54,270 nucleotides of DNA from CAG-632 sp963626805 (GCA_963626805.1 CAVFXS010000018.1:1-54270); one strand, 5' to 3'; numbered from the stretch's first letter, positions 25,372 to 34,433 are shown. Translations and numbers: made by a program. The notes: generated by a model not told the origin, from the letters alone.

Positions 25372-26928
25372 TTGAGTCAACAGAAGAAGAACAAGAAGGA
25401 TAAGGATAGGCTGTTCCTGTCAAAGGTAATCATTGTAGGATTACTCCTTGTTTTGCAGATCGGAATCATAGTATTTGGAATGATCAGTCTCGGAAAGTAT
25501 TTTGCATATGTGCAGGCGCTGTGTACAGTATTGAGTCTGATTGTGGTTATTTATATCATTAATAAACCGGATAATCCGGCTTATAAGCTGGCGTGGGTGG
25601 TGCCGATTCTGTTATTCCCTATTTTCGGTGGTGTCTTTTATGTGGCAATTGCGGGTAATCATGCCAGCAAGCATTTTGTACGTAAGATTGAAAAGAGTAT
25701 CACCGATGCCTGTCAGTTTCTGAAGCAGGATGAGGAGGTTGCGGAGCGGTTAACACAGGAGTCGGAGATTGCAGGTATGCAGTCAAGATACATTCAGGAC
25801 TGGGGGAAGTATCCGGCATTCCGGAATACGGAGGTCACATATTATCCGTTTGGAGAGGATAACTTCGAACCACTGCTGGAGGAGTTAAAGAAGGCAAAAC
25901 GATATATTTTCATGGAATATTTCATCATCCGGGAAGGGCTGTTCTGGAACTCTGTTCTGGAGATTCTGGAGCAGAAAGTAAAGGAAGGTGTTGATGTCCG
26001 GGTAATGTTTGATGACATGGGATGTGTGGCAACGATTCCTTCCGGGTATGAAAAGCGGTTGCGGGAGAAAGGCATCCGTTGTTATTCCTTTAACCGGTTT
26101 ATTCCAATCCTGACCCTGCGTCTGAATAACCGGGATCACAGAAAAATAACCGTGATTGACGGACATACCGGATTTACCGGAGGAATCAATCTGTCGGATG
26201 AATATATTAATGAAACTGCACCATACGGACGCTGGAAGGATACCGGCGTTATGCTGAAAGGGGATGCGGTCTGGAGTCTGACGGTTATGTTCCTGCAAAT
26301 GTGGCGATGCGTGTCCGGAGATATTGAGGACTTTGAAGCATTCCGGCCGGTTGACGGCGAGAAAATGCACCGGACAGTCGACGGATATGTACAGCCGTAC
26401 AGTGACTCACCTCTGGATCAGGAAATCCTGGGTGAGAATATTTACCTGAATATGATCAACCGGGCGAAGAAACGGATTTATATTATAACACCATACCTGA
26501 TATTGGATAATGAGATGGTGACGGCTCTGACACTGGCGGCCAAGAGCGGCGTGGATGTCCGGATCATCATTCCGGGAATCCCGGACAAAAAGATCGTATA
26601 TGTATTATCACAGTCCAATTGCGTGCCGTTGTTGAAGGATGGTGTTCGGGTCTACAAGTATACGCCGGGATTCACACATGCGAAGGTTGTACTGGTGGAT
26701 GACCAGATTGCAACTGTCGGAACGGTGAACTTTGACTATCGAAGCCTGTTCCTGCATTTTGAGTGTGGTGTCTGGATGTATCGGTGTGATGCGGTGCAGG
26801 TGATTCGGAAAGATTTTGAGGCAACCTTTGCAGATTGTGAGGAGATGCAATATGAAGAGTGCATTAAGATCTCAGGGTTCCGGAAAATGGTACGGGCCGT
26901 ATTAAATATGCTGGGGCCATTGTTATAG
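25372..26928 (+). CDS. cls: Cardiolipin synthase
   Basis: A 518-residue membrane-bound phospholipase-D-type enzyme that joins two phosphatidylglycerols to give cardiolipin. Two or three hydrophobic helices fill the first 90 residues. The two HKD motifs are HRKITVIDG (about 256-264) and HAKVVLVDD (about 436-444), so both active-site halves are intact. It starts with TTG behind AAGGGGG, an uncommon start codon. No methionine near the N terminus fits better. Confidence 0.94.
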   Translation: MSQQKKNKKDKDRLFLSKVIIVGLLLVLQIGIIVFGMISLGKYFAYVQALCTVLSLIVVIYIINKPDNPAYKLAWVVPILLFPIFGGVFYVAIAGNHASKHFVRKIEKSITDACQFLKQDEEVAERLTQESEIAGMQSRYIQDWGKYPAFRNTEVTYYPFGEDNFEPLLEELKKAKRYIFMEYFIIREGLFWNSVLEILEQKVKEGVDVRVMFDDMGCVATIPSGYEKRLREKGIRCYSFNRFIPILTLRLNNRDHRKITVIDGHTGFTGGINLSDEYINETAPYGRWKDTGVMLKGDAVWSLTVMFLQMWRCVSGDIEDFEAFRPVDGEKMHRTVDGYVQPYSDSPLDQEILGENIYLNMINRAKKRIYIITPYLILDNEMVTALTLAAKSGVDVRIIIPGIPDKKIVYVLSQSNCVPLLKDGVRVYKYTPGFTHAKVVLVDDQIATVGTVNFDYRSLFLHFECGVWMYRCDAVQVIRKDFEATFADCEEMQYEECIKISGFRKMVRAVLNMLGPLL

Positions 26929-26976
26929 AAATGCTGCGAAAAGCAGATCGGGCGAAGGCGATGGTGCAACAGAAAT

Positions 26977-28164
26977 ATGGAGGATATTAGATTGGAAAAG
27001 ACAGTAGAAGAGTATTTGCAGGAATTAAGCGAAGAACGACCATATAAAATCGTACTGAGTCAGCCGGTCACAAAGGAAGCGGAGTTTCATAAGGTTGAGA
27101 TCCGTATGATAGAGAGTAAACAGGGCATCCGTTATCAGATAGAGAAGTTTACGGAGAAACAGGCATTTCATATTAATATAGAAGAAACAGATCTGCAGAA
27201 CAGCCTTCAGACTTATTTCGGGAAGGAATATCTGCAGTGCAGTGCCTGGACGGAGCAGTGGGAATATCAGGCAAAGATCAGTAAAAGGAGCAAGCTGCTT
27301 CAGAACCGGCATAAGAATACACGACCGGCAGAGCTGCGGCAGGGCAATAATAAGCAGAAGAATTACTGCATCCCGGAAGGAACCCCGATTCCGCCGCTGG
27401 TGGACATGGGAATATTTACCAAAGAAGGAAAGGTCATACAGTCGAAGTATGACAAGTATCGTCAGATCAACCGATTTCTGGAAATTGTGGAGGATGTCAG
27501 GAAGGAACTGCCGGAGGGACGGATCCATATTATTGACTTCGGATGCGGAAAATCCTATCTGACATTTCTTCTATATTATTATCTGGTTGAAGTGAAGCAT
27601 ATGGATGTAACGATCACCGGGCTGGATCTGAAGGAATCCGTAATCCGGAAATGTCAGGAGATCGCAGATAAATATCAGTATCGGAACCTGCATTTTGAGG
27701 TGGGGGATATTCAGGGATATCAGACCTCGGAGCCGGTTAATATGGTGGTATCTCTTCATGCGTGTGATACGGCAACGGATTATGCATTGTACCATGCAGT
27801 TCGCTGGAACGCGGATGTGATATTATCCGTTCCGTGCTGCCAACATGAGATGAATCAACAGATGCAGCCGGGAGCACTTCCGATTCTGTCCAGATATGGG
27901 ATTCTGAAGGAACGTTCGGCGGCACTGATGACAGATGCGATCCGTGGAAACCTGTTAGAGGTTTGTGGATATCGGACGCAGATTATGGAATTTATCGATA
28001 TGGAGCATTCACCGAAGAATCTTCTGATCCGTGCCGTACGCGGAACTGTTTCGGAGGAAAAGAAACAGACGATGTTAAAAGAAGCAGAAACCTTGATGGG
28101 CGCATTTGAACTGCACCCGACATTCTACCGGCTGTTAAAGGAAGAATCCGGTGGACGCATTTAG
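26977..28164 (+). CDS. SAM-dependent methyltransferase (Methyltransf_32-like)
   Basis: A 395-residue protein. The C-terminal half is a class I methyltransferase with HIIDFGCGKSYLTFLLYY near 185-202, a GLDLKES acidic loop, VVSLHACDTATDYAL near 260 and the hallmark PCCQHE near 287-292. The N-terminal half (1-130) is a separate basic domain of unknown role, possibly nucleic-acid binding. The PCCQHE-type family includes eukaryotic METTL25-like proteins. The target is unknown. The start ATG at 26977 has no strong ribosome binding site. Confidence 0.82.
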   Translation: MEDIRLEKTVEEYLQELSEERPYKIVLSQPVTKEAEFHKVEIRMIESKQGIRYQIEKFTEKQAFHINIEETDLQNSLQTYFGKEYLQCSAWTEQWEYQAKISKRSKLLQNRHKNTRPAELRQGNNKQKNYCIPEGTPIPPLVDMGIFTKEGKVIQSKYDKYRQINRFLEIVEDVRKELPEGRIHIIDFGCGKSYLTFLLYYYLVEVKHMDVTITGLDLKESVIRKCQEIADKYQYRNLHFEVGDIQGYQTSEPVNMVVSLHACDTATDYALYHAVRWNADVILSVPCCQHEMNQQMQPGALPILSRYGILKERSAALMTDAIRGNLLEVCGYRTQIMEFIDMEHSPKNLLIRAVRGTVSEEKKQTMLKEAETLMGAFELHPTFYRLLKEESGGRI

Positions 28165-28204
28165 AACGGAAGCGGGAGCCACGGAAAGGAAACAGGAGCA
28201 GATT

Positions 28205-28903
28205 ATGGATGAGAGAAATGAAGAAAAGCTGGAAGAAAAAAAGGAACAGCGAAAGATTATAGAAAGCTATGACGGTGATCTGGATGATCTGGTATTTTTC
28301 CAGACAGAACAGGATTTTGCGGAACAGGCAAAACAGAAGCAGGCAGAAAGTATCTGGGGAAAAGAAGAAGTATCCGTACAACCGGAAGGAAATCCGGACG
28401 GTCAGATGGTTGCCGGGGAAATATCGGATAGTCAGGCATTTATCGGGGGAATGCTGGACGGTCAGGCGGTTGCCGAAGGAATCAAAGACAGTCAGGCAGT
28501 TGCCGGAGAAATCCCAGAGAACCGGGGGATTGATCCGAATGATCCGCATTATGTGAATTATGAGCCGGATCCGTATTATGAATATGGATATGGCGAGGAA
28601 CCGGAGCCGATCGGAATGCCGGGAGGTAAAAAGGGGGACGGCACCGGACTTGGAATCGCCAGTATGGTGACCGGTATATGCAGTATTGTATTTGGCTGCT
28701 GCGGGCTCCAGTATGTACTTTCACTGGCAGCGATTATTCTTGGAATTTGCGGTCTGACCAGAAAGAATAAACCGCAAAATGCGAAGGTATTTTCCATCAT
28801 AGGAATTGTGCTCGGAGCACTGACACTGGCAGTATCCGTATTCGGAATAATATTCAGCTTCGGATATCCGCTGATATTCCAGTATTTTGGTTATACCCCG
28901 TAG
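28205..28903 (+). CDS. DUF4190-like membrane protein with tandem repeat region
   Basis: A 232-residue protein. A charged N-terminal region (1-60) is followed by four 10-residue repeats of the form D-(G/S)-Q-x4-G-x2 (about 65-104), a DPYYEYGYG linker and a C-terminal membrane domain. That domain has two to three helices from about 145, with the GLGIASMVTGICSIVFGC opening typical of DUF4190. Function is unknown. ATG 28205 follows AGGAG. The frame opens at 28151, inside the end of the methyltransferase gene, which seems less likely. Confidence 0.75.
   Translation: MDERNEEKLEEKKEQRKIIESYDGDLDDLVFFQTEQDFAEQAKQKQAESIWGKEEVSVQPEGNPDGQMVAGEISDSQAFIGGMLDGQAVAEGIKDSQAVAGEIPENRGIDPNDPHYVNYEPDPYYEYGYGEEPEPIGMPGGKKGDGTGLGIASMVTGICSIVFGCCGLQYVLSLAAIILGICGLTRKNKPQNAKVFSIIGIVLGALTLAVSVFGIIFSFGYPLIFQYFGYTP
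28397..28516 (+). repeat. Four tandem 30-bp in-frame repeats
   Basis: Units start at 28397, 28427, 28457 and 28487, each opening GA(C/T)(G/A)GTCAG. They keep the reading frame and encode ten residues each. Units 1, 3 and 4 are more alike than unit 2. Confidence 0.85.
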
Positions 28904-28933
28904 AAAGAATAAATAAAAAATAATAAAAACCAC

Positions 28934-28962
28934 TTGCATTTATATATAAAGCAGGTTATAAT
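28934..28962 (+). promoter_or_regulatory. Promoter of the S10 operon
   Basis: TTGCAT (28934-28939) and TATAAT (28957-28962) are 17 bases apart, giving a start near 28969 and a leader of about 225 bases before rpsJ. Confidence 0.8.
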
Positions 28963-28968
28963 ATCTCT

Positions 28969-29194
28969 TGCTGTGACATTGATAGCGTTGAAGCGTGAGG
29001 TTGCTGCACACCGTTGCAGGTTTTCCGTGGAGCGAATGTCAAGTTAGGAAACTGGCGACAAGTCACTGTACTATATGAACCATCTACCGGAAAGGTAGAA
29101 ATGACGTGTGGATATAAATAAGAAACACACGGGAATGTGTACAGTCACCGCTTGTCGTACTGAAATTAAGTGCGAAAAGGAGGCGGCTTTTTTT
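28969..29194 (+). promoter_or_regulatory. Structured leader of the S10 operon
   Basis: A long-range stem CGACAAG (29056-29062) with CTTGTCG (29151-29157) encloses two hairpins, CTACC-GGAAA-GGTAG (29084-29098) and ACACA with TGTGT (29126-29140). A further pair, TGACATT with AATGTCA, brackets 28974 to about 29041. It probably mediates feedback by a ribosomal protein (L4 in the known S10 leaders), which is inference. Confidence 0.6.
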
Positions 29195-29506
29195 ATGGCA
29201 AGTCAAGTAATGAGAATTACACTCAAGGCTTACGATCATCAGTTAATTGATCAGGCTGCAAAGAACATCATCGAAACTGTAAAGAAGACAGGAGCAAAGG
29301 TGAGCGGACCTGTACCAATGCCAACTAAGGTTGAGAAGATCACAATCTTACGGGCAGTACACAAGTACAAGGATTCCAGAGAGCAGTTTGAGCAGAGAAC
29401 TCATAAGAGACTGATTGATGTAATTCAGCCTACCCAGAAGACTATCGATGCTTTACAGAAGATGGATATGTCAGCTGGCGTTTACATCGACGTAAAGATG
29501 AAGTAA
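29195..29506 (+). CDS. rpsJ: 30S ribosomal protein S10
   Basis: First gene of the S10 operon. The 103-residue protein has the normal length. QVMRITLKAYDHQLIDQAA opens it and RTHKRLIDVIQP is the conserved loop reaching into the 30S head. The frame opens upstream at 29108, but ATG 29195 matches the family and AGGAGG lies 11 bases before it. The gap is unusually long and T-rich. S10 also serves as NusE in transcription antitermination. Confidence 0.97.
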   Translation: MASQVMRITLKAYDHQLIDQAAKNIIETVKKTGAKVSGPVPMPTKVEKITILRAVHKYKDSREQFEQRTHKRLIDVIQPTQKTIDALQKMDMSAGVYIDVKMK

Positions 29507-29590
29507 GCAATACCAAATACGTTGGTTTTCCCAATGAATTTAGTATGATTGCAGAAAGCAATCCGCTGTAGATTAATTAGGAGGAAAAAA

Positions 29591-30274
29591 ATGAAGAAAG
29601 CAATTTTAGCAACAAAAGTCGGAATGACTCAAATCTTCAATGAAGACGGAGTATTAACACCTGTTACCGTTCTTCAGGCTGGACCATGTGTCGTAACTCA
29701 GGTTAAGACAGTAGAAAATGATGGTTACAGTGCAATTCAGGTAGGATTCGGCGAGAAGAAAGAACGAATCGTAAGCAAGGATGTAGCTGGCAAGAAGACA
29801 ATCGTAAATCCACACGGCGCCGGTAAGGCAGAGGTTGGACACTTCAAGAAGGCTGGCACAACACCAAAGTTATTTGTTAGAGAATTCAGATTGGATAATG
29901 CTGAAGAGTACGAGATCGGTAGTGAGATCAAGGCTGACATCTTCGCTGAAGGCGATAAGATCGATGCAACCGCTAAGTCAAAGGGTAAAGGATATGCAGG
30001 CGGTATCAAGAGATACGGTATGCGTTCAGGCCCTGCAGCACACGGTTCCAAGTATCACAACCATGCAGGTTCCAACGGTTCCGCAACAACCCCAGGTCGT
30101 GTATTCAAGGGCAAGAAGATGCCAGGACATATGGGTAATGTAAGAGTAACTGTTCAGAATCTGGAGATCGTTAAGATAGATATGGATAACAACGTAATCC
30201 TGGTTAAGGGTTCTGTACCGGGACCTAAGAAGTCATTAGTAATGCTTAAGGAAACAGTAAAAGTCGGTAAATAG
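29591..30274 (+). CDS. rplC: 50S ribosomal protein L3
   Basis: A 227-residue protein with the KKAILATKVGMTQIFNEDG start of the family and the central extension GMRSGPAAHGSKYHNHAGS that reaches the peptidyl-transferase centre. The frame opens 14 codons earlier, but ATG 29591 follows GGAGGAAAAAA and fits homologues. It lies between rpsJ and rplD, in the standard order. Confidence 0.96.
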   Translation: MKKAILATKVGMTQIFNEDGVLTPVTVLQAGPCVVTQVKTVENDGYSAIQVGFGEKKERIVSKDVAGKKTIVNPHGAGKAEVGHFKKAGTTPKLFVREFRLDNAEEYEIGSEIKADIFAEGDKIDATAKSKGKGYAGGIKRYGMRSGPAAHGSKYHNHAGSNGSATTPGRVFKGKKMPGHMGNVRVTVQNLEIVKIDMDNNVILVKGSVPGPKKSLVMLKETVKVGK

Positions 30275-30298
30275 ACTTGAGGAAGGAGGAGCTTTTAG

Positions 30299-30919
30299 AT
30301 GGCATCAGTAGCAGTTTATAACATCGAAGGTAAAGAAGTAGATAAGTTAGAGCTTAATGATTCCGTATTCGGTGTTGAAATAAATGAACATTTAGTGCAT
30401 ATGGCTGTTGTAGGACAGCTTGCAAACAATCGCCAGGGAACACAGAGTGCAAAGACACGTTCTGAAGTTTCCGGTGGTGGTAGAAAGCCTTGGAGACAGA
30501 AGGGAACTGGTCATGCAAGACAGGGTTCTACACGTTCTCCACAGTGGACCGGTGGTGGTGTAGTATTCGCACCAAAGCCAAGAGATTATTCCGTAAAGAT
30601 GAACAAGAAGGAAAAGCAGCTTGCTATGAAGTCTGTACTTACTTCTAAGGTTCAGGATGAGAAGCTGGTTGTAGTAGACGAACTGAAGATGGATGAGATC
30701 AAGACAAAGAAGTTTGTAGAGATCATGAACAACTTAAAGGTAGCTAAGGCATTGGTAGTCACAAAGGATGTTGAGAACAACGTAGTTCTTTCAGCAAAGA
30801 ATGTAGCAGATGCAAAGACCATGGTTGTAAATGAGATCAATGTATATGACATTTTGAAGTATGATACCTTAGTATTAACTAAGGATGCAGTAGCAGCAAT
30901 TGAGGAGGTGTACGCATAA
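30299..30919 (+). CDS. rplD: 50S ribosomal protein L4
   Basis: A 206-residue protein. The long internal loop (about 45-95), with KPWRQKGTGHARQGSTRSPQ, lines the exit tunnel. In enterobacteria L4 represses its own operon by binding the S10 leader. The structured leader at 28969 could allow the same here. Its stop overlaps the rplW start by one base (TAATG). Confidence 0.96.
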   Translation: MASVAVYNIEGKEVDKLELNDSVFGVEINEHLVHMAVVGQLANNRQGTQSAKTRSEVSGGGRKPWRQKGTGHARQGSTRSPQWTGGGVVFAPKPRDYSVKMNKKEKQLAMKSVLTSKVQDEKLVVVDELKMDEIKTKKFVEIMNNLKVAKALVVTKDVENNVVLSAKNVADAKTMVVNEINVYDILKYDTLVLTKDAVAAIEEVYA

Positions 30920-31218
30920 TGGCAGATATTAAATATTATGACGTTATCTTAAAGCCGGTTGTAACTGAGAAGAGTATGAACGTGATGGCTGAGAAGAAAT
31001 ACACATTCCTTGTTCATCCGGAAGCAACCAAGAGCCAGGTTAAGGAAGCGGTTGAGAAGATGTTCGAGGGAACCAAGGTTGCCAAAGTTAACACCATGAA
31101 CTGCGAAGGCAAGACAAAGAGACGTGGAATGGTTTATGGCAAGACTGCCAAGACCAAGAAGGCAATCGTACAGCTGACAGCTGACAGCAAGGATATTGAG
31201 ATCTTTGAGGGTCTGTAA
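30919..31218 (+). CDS. rplW: 50S ribosomal protein L23
   Basis: A 99-residue protein at the tunnel exit that docks trigger factor and the signal recognition particle. The family opening is DVILKPVVTEKSMNV and the loop KVNTMNCEGKTKRRG is visible. GGAGGTG before the ATG lies inside the end of rplD, suggesting translational coupling. Confidence 0.96.
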   Translation: MADIKYYDVILKPVVTEKSMNVMAEKKYTFLVHPEATKSQVKEAVEKMFEGTKVAKVNTMNCEGKTKRRGMVYGKTAKTKKAIVQLTADSKDIEIFEGL

Positions 31219-31284
31219 GACTGACAGCATTATACGCAACGAAAGCGTGATAACAAATAGGTATAGTTGAAAGGAGATAAGAAA

Positions 31285-32127
31285 ATGGGAATTAAGACAT
31301 TTAACCCATATACACCTTCCAGAAGACATATGACCAGCTTAGATTTTGCAGAAATTACAAAGTCTACTCCGGAGAAGTCTTTGACAGTATCTTTGAAGAA
31401 GAATGCAGGTCGTAATAATCAGGGAAAGATTACAGTTAGACATCAGGGCGGTGGTTCCAGAAAGAAGTACAGAATCATCGACTTTAAGAGAAATAAAGAT
31501 GGAGTACCGGCAAAGGTTGCTTCTATCGAGTACGATCCAAACAGAACCGCAAATATTGCATTGATCAATTATGCAGACGGTGAAAAGGCATACATCCTTG
31601 CACCGGTTGGTTTGAAGGTTGGAGATACCGTAATGAACGGTGCAGAAGCTGAAATCAAAGTTGGTAACTGCTTACCACTTGAAATGATTCCGGTTGGTAC
31701 AGAAATTCATAACATTGAATTATATCCTGGCAAGGGTGCTCAGCTGGTTCGTGCAGCTGGTAACTCTGCACAGCTGATGGCCAAGGAAGGAAAATATGCA
31801 ACCCTTCGTCTTCCATCCGGCGAGATGAGAATGGTTCCGTTAAACTGCCGTGCAACAATCGGACAGGTTGGAAACATTGAACATGACCTGGTTAACATTG
31901 GTAAAGCAGGTCGTAAGCGCCATATGGGTATTCGTCCTACTGTTCGTGGTTCTGTTATGAACCCTAACGACCATCCACATGGTGGTGGTGAAGGCAGAGC
32001 TCCTATCGGACGTTCTGGCCCATCCACTCCTTGGGGTAAGCCTGCTCTTGGTTTGAAGACCAGAAAGAAGAACAAGCAGTCTAACAAGTTGATCGTAAGA
32101 AGAAGAAACGGTAAGAGTATTAAATAG
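31285..32127 (+). CDS. rplB: 50S ribosomal protein L2
   Basis: A 280-residue protein of normal length. It has the GIKTFNPYTPSRR start, the RHQGGGSRKKYR segment and the conserved PHGGGEGRAPIG block with the histidine near the peptidyl-transferase centre. ATG 31285 follows AAAGGAG. The frame opens six codons earlier without support. Confidence 0.97.
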   Translation: MGIKTFNPYTPSRRHMTSLDFAEITKSTPEKSLTVSLKKNAGRNNQGKITVRHQGGGSRKKYRIIDFKRNKDGVPAKVASIEYDPNRTANIALINYADGEKAYILAPVGLKVGDTVMNGAEAEIKVGNCLPLEMIPVGTEIHNIELYPGKGAQLVRAAGNSAQLMAKEGKYATLRLPSGEMRMVPLNCRATIGQVGNIEHDLVNIGKAGRKRHMGIRPTVRGSVMNPNDHPHGGGEGRAPIGRSGPSTPWGKPALGLKTRKKNKQSNKLIVRRRNGKSIK

Positions 32128-32144
32128 TTTAAGGAGGTAACCTA

Positions 32145-32423
32145 ATGGCACGTTCAGTTAAAAAAGGACCATTTGCAGATGACTATTTGCTCAAGAAGGT
32201 AGATGCGTTAAACGCTGCAAATGACAAGCAGGTAATTAAAACTTGGTCTCGTCGTTCTACAATCTTCCCATCATTTGTAGGCCATACAATCGCTGTATAT
32301 GATGGAAGAAAGCATGTTCCGGTATATGTTACAGAAGACATGGTAGGACACAAGCTTGGTGAATTCGTAGCAACCCGTACTTACAGAGGTCATGATAAGA
32401 CCGAGAAGAAGGGTAAGAGATAA
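32145..32423 (+). CDS. rpsS: 30S ribosomal protein S19
   Basis: A 92-residue protein of the 30S head near the A site. ARSVKKGPFAD and the RRSTIFPSFVGHTIAVYDG block are diagnostic. AAGGAGG precedes the ATG, in the usual place between rplB and rplV. Confidence 0.97.
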   Translation: MARSVKKGPFADDYLLKKVDALNAANDKQVIKTWSRRSTIFPSFVGHTIAVYDGRKHVPVYVTEDMVGHKLGEFVATRTYRGHDKTEKKGKR

Positions 32424-32448
32424 GAAGATTTGAAAGGAGGCAACATCC

Positions 32449-32838
32449 ATGGCAAAAGGACATAGATCCCAGATTAAGAGAGAGCGGAATGCAAACAAAG
32501 ATACCAGACCATCAGCAAAGGTTTCTTACGCTAGAGTATCTGTTCAGAAGGCATGCTTCGTTCTTGATGCAATCAGAGGCAAGGATGTACAGACAGCACT
32601 TGGTATCTTAGCATACAATCCAAGATATGCTTCAAGTGTAATAGAGAAGTTATTAAAGTCTGCTATTGCAAATGCAGAAAACAATAATGGTATGAAGATG
32701 GAGGATCTTTACATTGCAGAGTGTTATGCAAATAAAGGACCTACAATGAAGAGAGTTCAGCCTAGAGCACAGGGTAGAGCTTACAGAATCGAGAAGAGAA
32801 GCAGTCACATCACAATCGTGCTTGATGAGAAGAAATAG
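32449..32838 (+). CDS. rplV: 50S ribosomal protein L22
   Basis: A 129-residue protein with the beta-hairpin that reaches into the exit tunnel, where macrolide resistance changes occur. The C-terminal GPTMKRVQPRAQGRA and SSHITIVL segments are typical. The N terminus is a little longer than in Bacillus. AGGAGG precedes the ATG. Confidence 0.96.
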   Translation: MAKGHRSQIKRERNANKDTRPSAKVSYARVSVQKACFVLDAIRGKDVQTALGILAYNPRYASSVIEKLLKSAIANAENNNGMKMEDLYIAECYANKGPTMKRVQPRAQGRAYRIEKRSSHITIVLDEKK

Positions 32839-32847
32839 GAGGTCATT

Positions 32848-33513
32848 ATGGGACAGAAAGTTAATCCTCATGGTTTAAGAGTCGGCGTCATCAAGGATTG
32901 GGATTCCAGATGGTATGCTGACACAAAGAATGATGAATTTTCAAACAATCTTGTTGAAGATCACAAGATTCGTGAATTCTTAAATAAGAAGTTAAAGAAC
33001 GCAAGTGTTTCCAAGATCGAGATTGAAAGAACCACAGATCGCGTTAAGGTTATTGTTCAGACCGCTAAGGCCGGTGTTGTAATCGGTAAGGGTGGCGCTG
33101 AGATCGATAAGCTGAGAGCAGAAGTTCAGAAGCTGACCGATAAGAAGTTAAACATTGAGATCAAGGAGATCAAGAAGCCGGATAGCGATGCTCAGTTAGT
33201 AGCTGAGAACATTGCACAGCAGTTAGAGAACCGTGTTTCTTTCCGCCGTGCTATGAAGTCATGCATGTCAAGAACTATGAAGAATGGTGCACTTGGTATT
33301 AAGACTTCTGTATCTGGTCGTCTGGGTGGTGCTGATATGGCTCGTACAGAGTTCTACAGCGAGGGAACAATTCCTCTTCAGACACTGCGTGCAAACATCG
33401 ATTATGGTTTTGCAGAAGCAGATACCACTTATGGAAAAGTTGGTGTTAAGACATGGATTTATCATGGTGAAGTACTTCCTGTTAAAGGAGAAAAGGAAGG
33501 GGGCAATAAATAA
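32848..33513 (+). CDS. rpsC: 30S ribosomal protein S3
   Basis: A 221-residue protein at the mRNA entry side. MGQKVNPHGLRVGVI opens it, and the KH domain contains VVIGKGGAEIDKLR. The C-terminal domain carries SGRLGGADMARTE. Its stop overlaps the next start (TAATG). Confidence 0.97.
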   Translation: MGQKVNPHGLRVGVIKDWDSRWYADTKNDEFSNNLVEDHKIREFLNKKLKNASVSKIEIERTTDRVKVIVQTAKAGVVIGKGGAEIDKLRAEVQKLTDKKLNIEIKEIKKPDSDAQLVAENIAQQLENRVSFRRAMKSCMSRTMKNGALGIKTSVSGRLGGADMARTEFYSEGTIPLQTLRANIDYGFAEADTTYGKVGVKTWIYHGEVLPVKGEKEGGNK

Positions 33514-33950
33514 TGTTAATGCCTAAGAGAGTAAAGCGTCGTAAGCAGTTCAGAGGTTCTATGGCTGGTAAGGCGTTACGTGGTAATACAATTTCAAATG
33601 GTGAATATGGTATCGTTGCATTAGAGCCTGCTTGGATCAAGTCCAACCAGATTGAGGCAGCCCGTATCGCTATGACACGTTATATTAAGCGTACAGGTAA
33701 AGTTTGGATCAAGATTTTTCCGGATAAGCCTGTAACAGCAAAGCCTGCTGAGACTCGTATGGGTTCTGGTAAGGGCTCTCTGGAGTACTGGGTAGCAGTA
33801 GTTAAGCCAGGCAGAGTTATGTTTGAGATCGCTGGCGTACCGGAAGATGTAGCAAAGGAAGCATTAAGACTTGCTATGCATAAGCTGCCGGTTAAATGTA
33901 AGATTGTATCAAAGGCCGATTTAGAAGGAGGTGCTGGCAGTGAAAACTAA
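33513..33950 (+). CDS. rplP: 50S ribosomal protein L16
   Basis: A 145-residue protein beside the A-site tRNA. It begins MLMPKRVKRRKQFRG and contains the MGSGKGSLEYWVAVVKPG segment. The ATG overlaps the rpsC stop. Homologues commonly start at this same MLMPKR position. Confidence 0.96.
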   Translation: MLMPKRVKRRKQFRGSMAGKALRGNTISNGEYGIVALEPAWIKSNQIEAARIAMTRYIKRTGKVWIKIFPDKPVTAKPAETRMGSGKGSLEYWVAVVKPGRVMFEIAGVPEDVAKEALRLAMHKLPVKCKIVSKADLEGGAGSEN

Positions 33951-34143
33951 GGAATATGTTCAGGATTTAAAGACAAAATCAGTAGAAGAATTGAATGCTG
34001 AGTTAGTAGCTGCTAAAAAGGAACTCTTCAATTTAAGATTCCAGAATGCTACCAATCAGTTAGAGAATACAAGCCGTATCAAAGAAGTACGTCGTAATAT
34101 TGCCCGTATTCAGTCTGTTATGACTGAAAAGGCTAATGCTTAA
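33940..34143 (+). CDS. rpmC: 50S ribosomal protein L29
   Basis: A 67-residue helical protein at the tunnel exit. I chose the GTG at 33940 because GGAGG lies eight bases before it. It overlaps the end of rplP by 11 bases. EELNAELVAAKKELFNLRFQ and the RRNIARIQS block are diagnostic. Confidence 0.94.
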   Translation: MKTKEYVQDLKTKSVEELNAELVAAKKELFNLRFQNATNQLENTSRIKEVRRNIARIQSVMTEKANA

Positions 34144-34166
34144 TTATCTGGAAGGAGGAAGTTGTT

Positions 34167-34421
34167 GTGGAAAGAAATCTGAGAAAGACACGTGTAGGTA
34201 TCGTTACAAGTGATAAGATGGATAAGACAATTGTTGTTTCTATCATAGATAATGTTAAGCATCCTCTTTATGGAAAAATTGTAAAGAGAACTTATAAGTT
34301 AAAGGCACATGACGAGAATAACGAGTGCAAGATCGGTGATAGAGTAAAAGTTATGGAGACAAGACCATTGTCCAAGGACAAGAGATGGAGACTTGTTGAA
34401 ATCGTAGAGAAAGCGAAGTAA
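34167..34421 (+). CDS. rpsQ: 30S ribosomal protein S17
   Basis: An 84-residue OB-fold protein with RNLRKTRVGIVTSDKMDKT and the HDENNECKIGDRVKVMETRP block. The start is GTG behind GGAGGAAG. It lies between rpmC and rplN, the standard spc order. Confidence 0.96.
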   Translation: MERNLRKTRVGIVTSDKMDKTIVVSIIDNVKHPLYGKIVKRTYKLKAHDENNECKIGDRVKVMETRPLSKDKRWRLVEIVEKAK

Positions 34422-34433
34422 GGAGGCAAAACC

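Noticed and set aside
29108..29194. In-frame extension of rpsJ into its leader
   Set aside because: The extension overlaps the structured leader, and S10 homologues begin at MASQVMRI or an equivalent. The ribosome binding site supports 29195.
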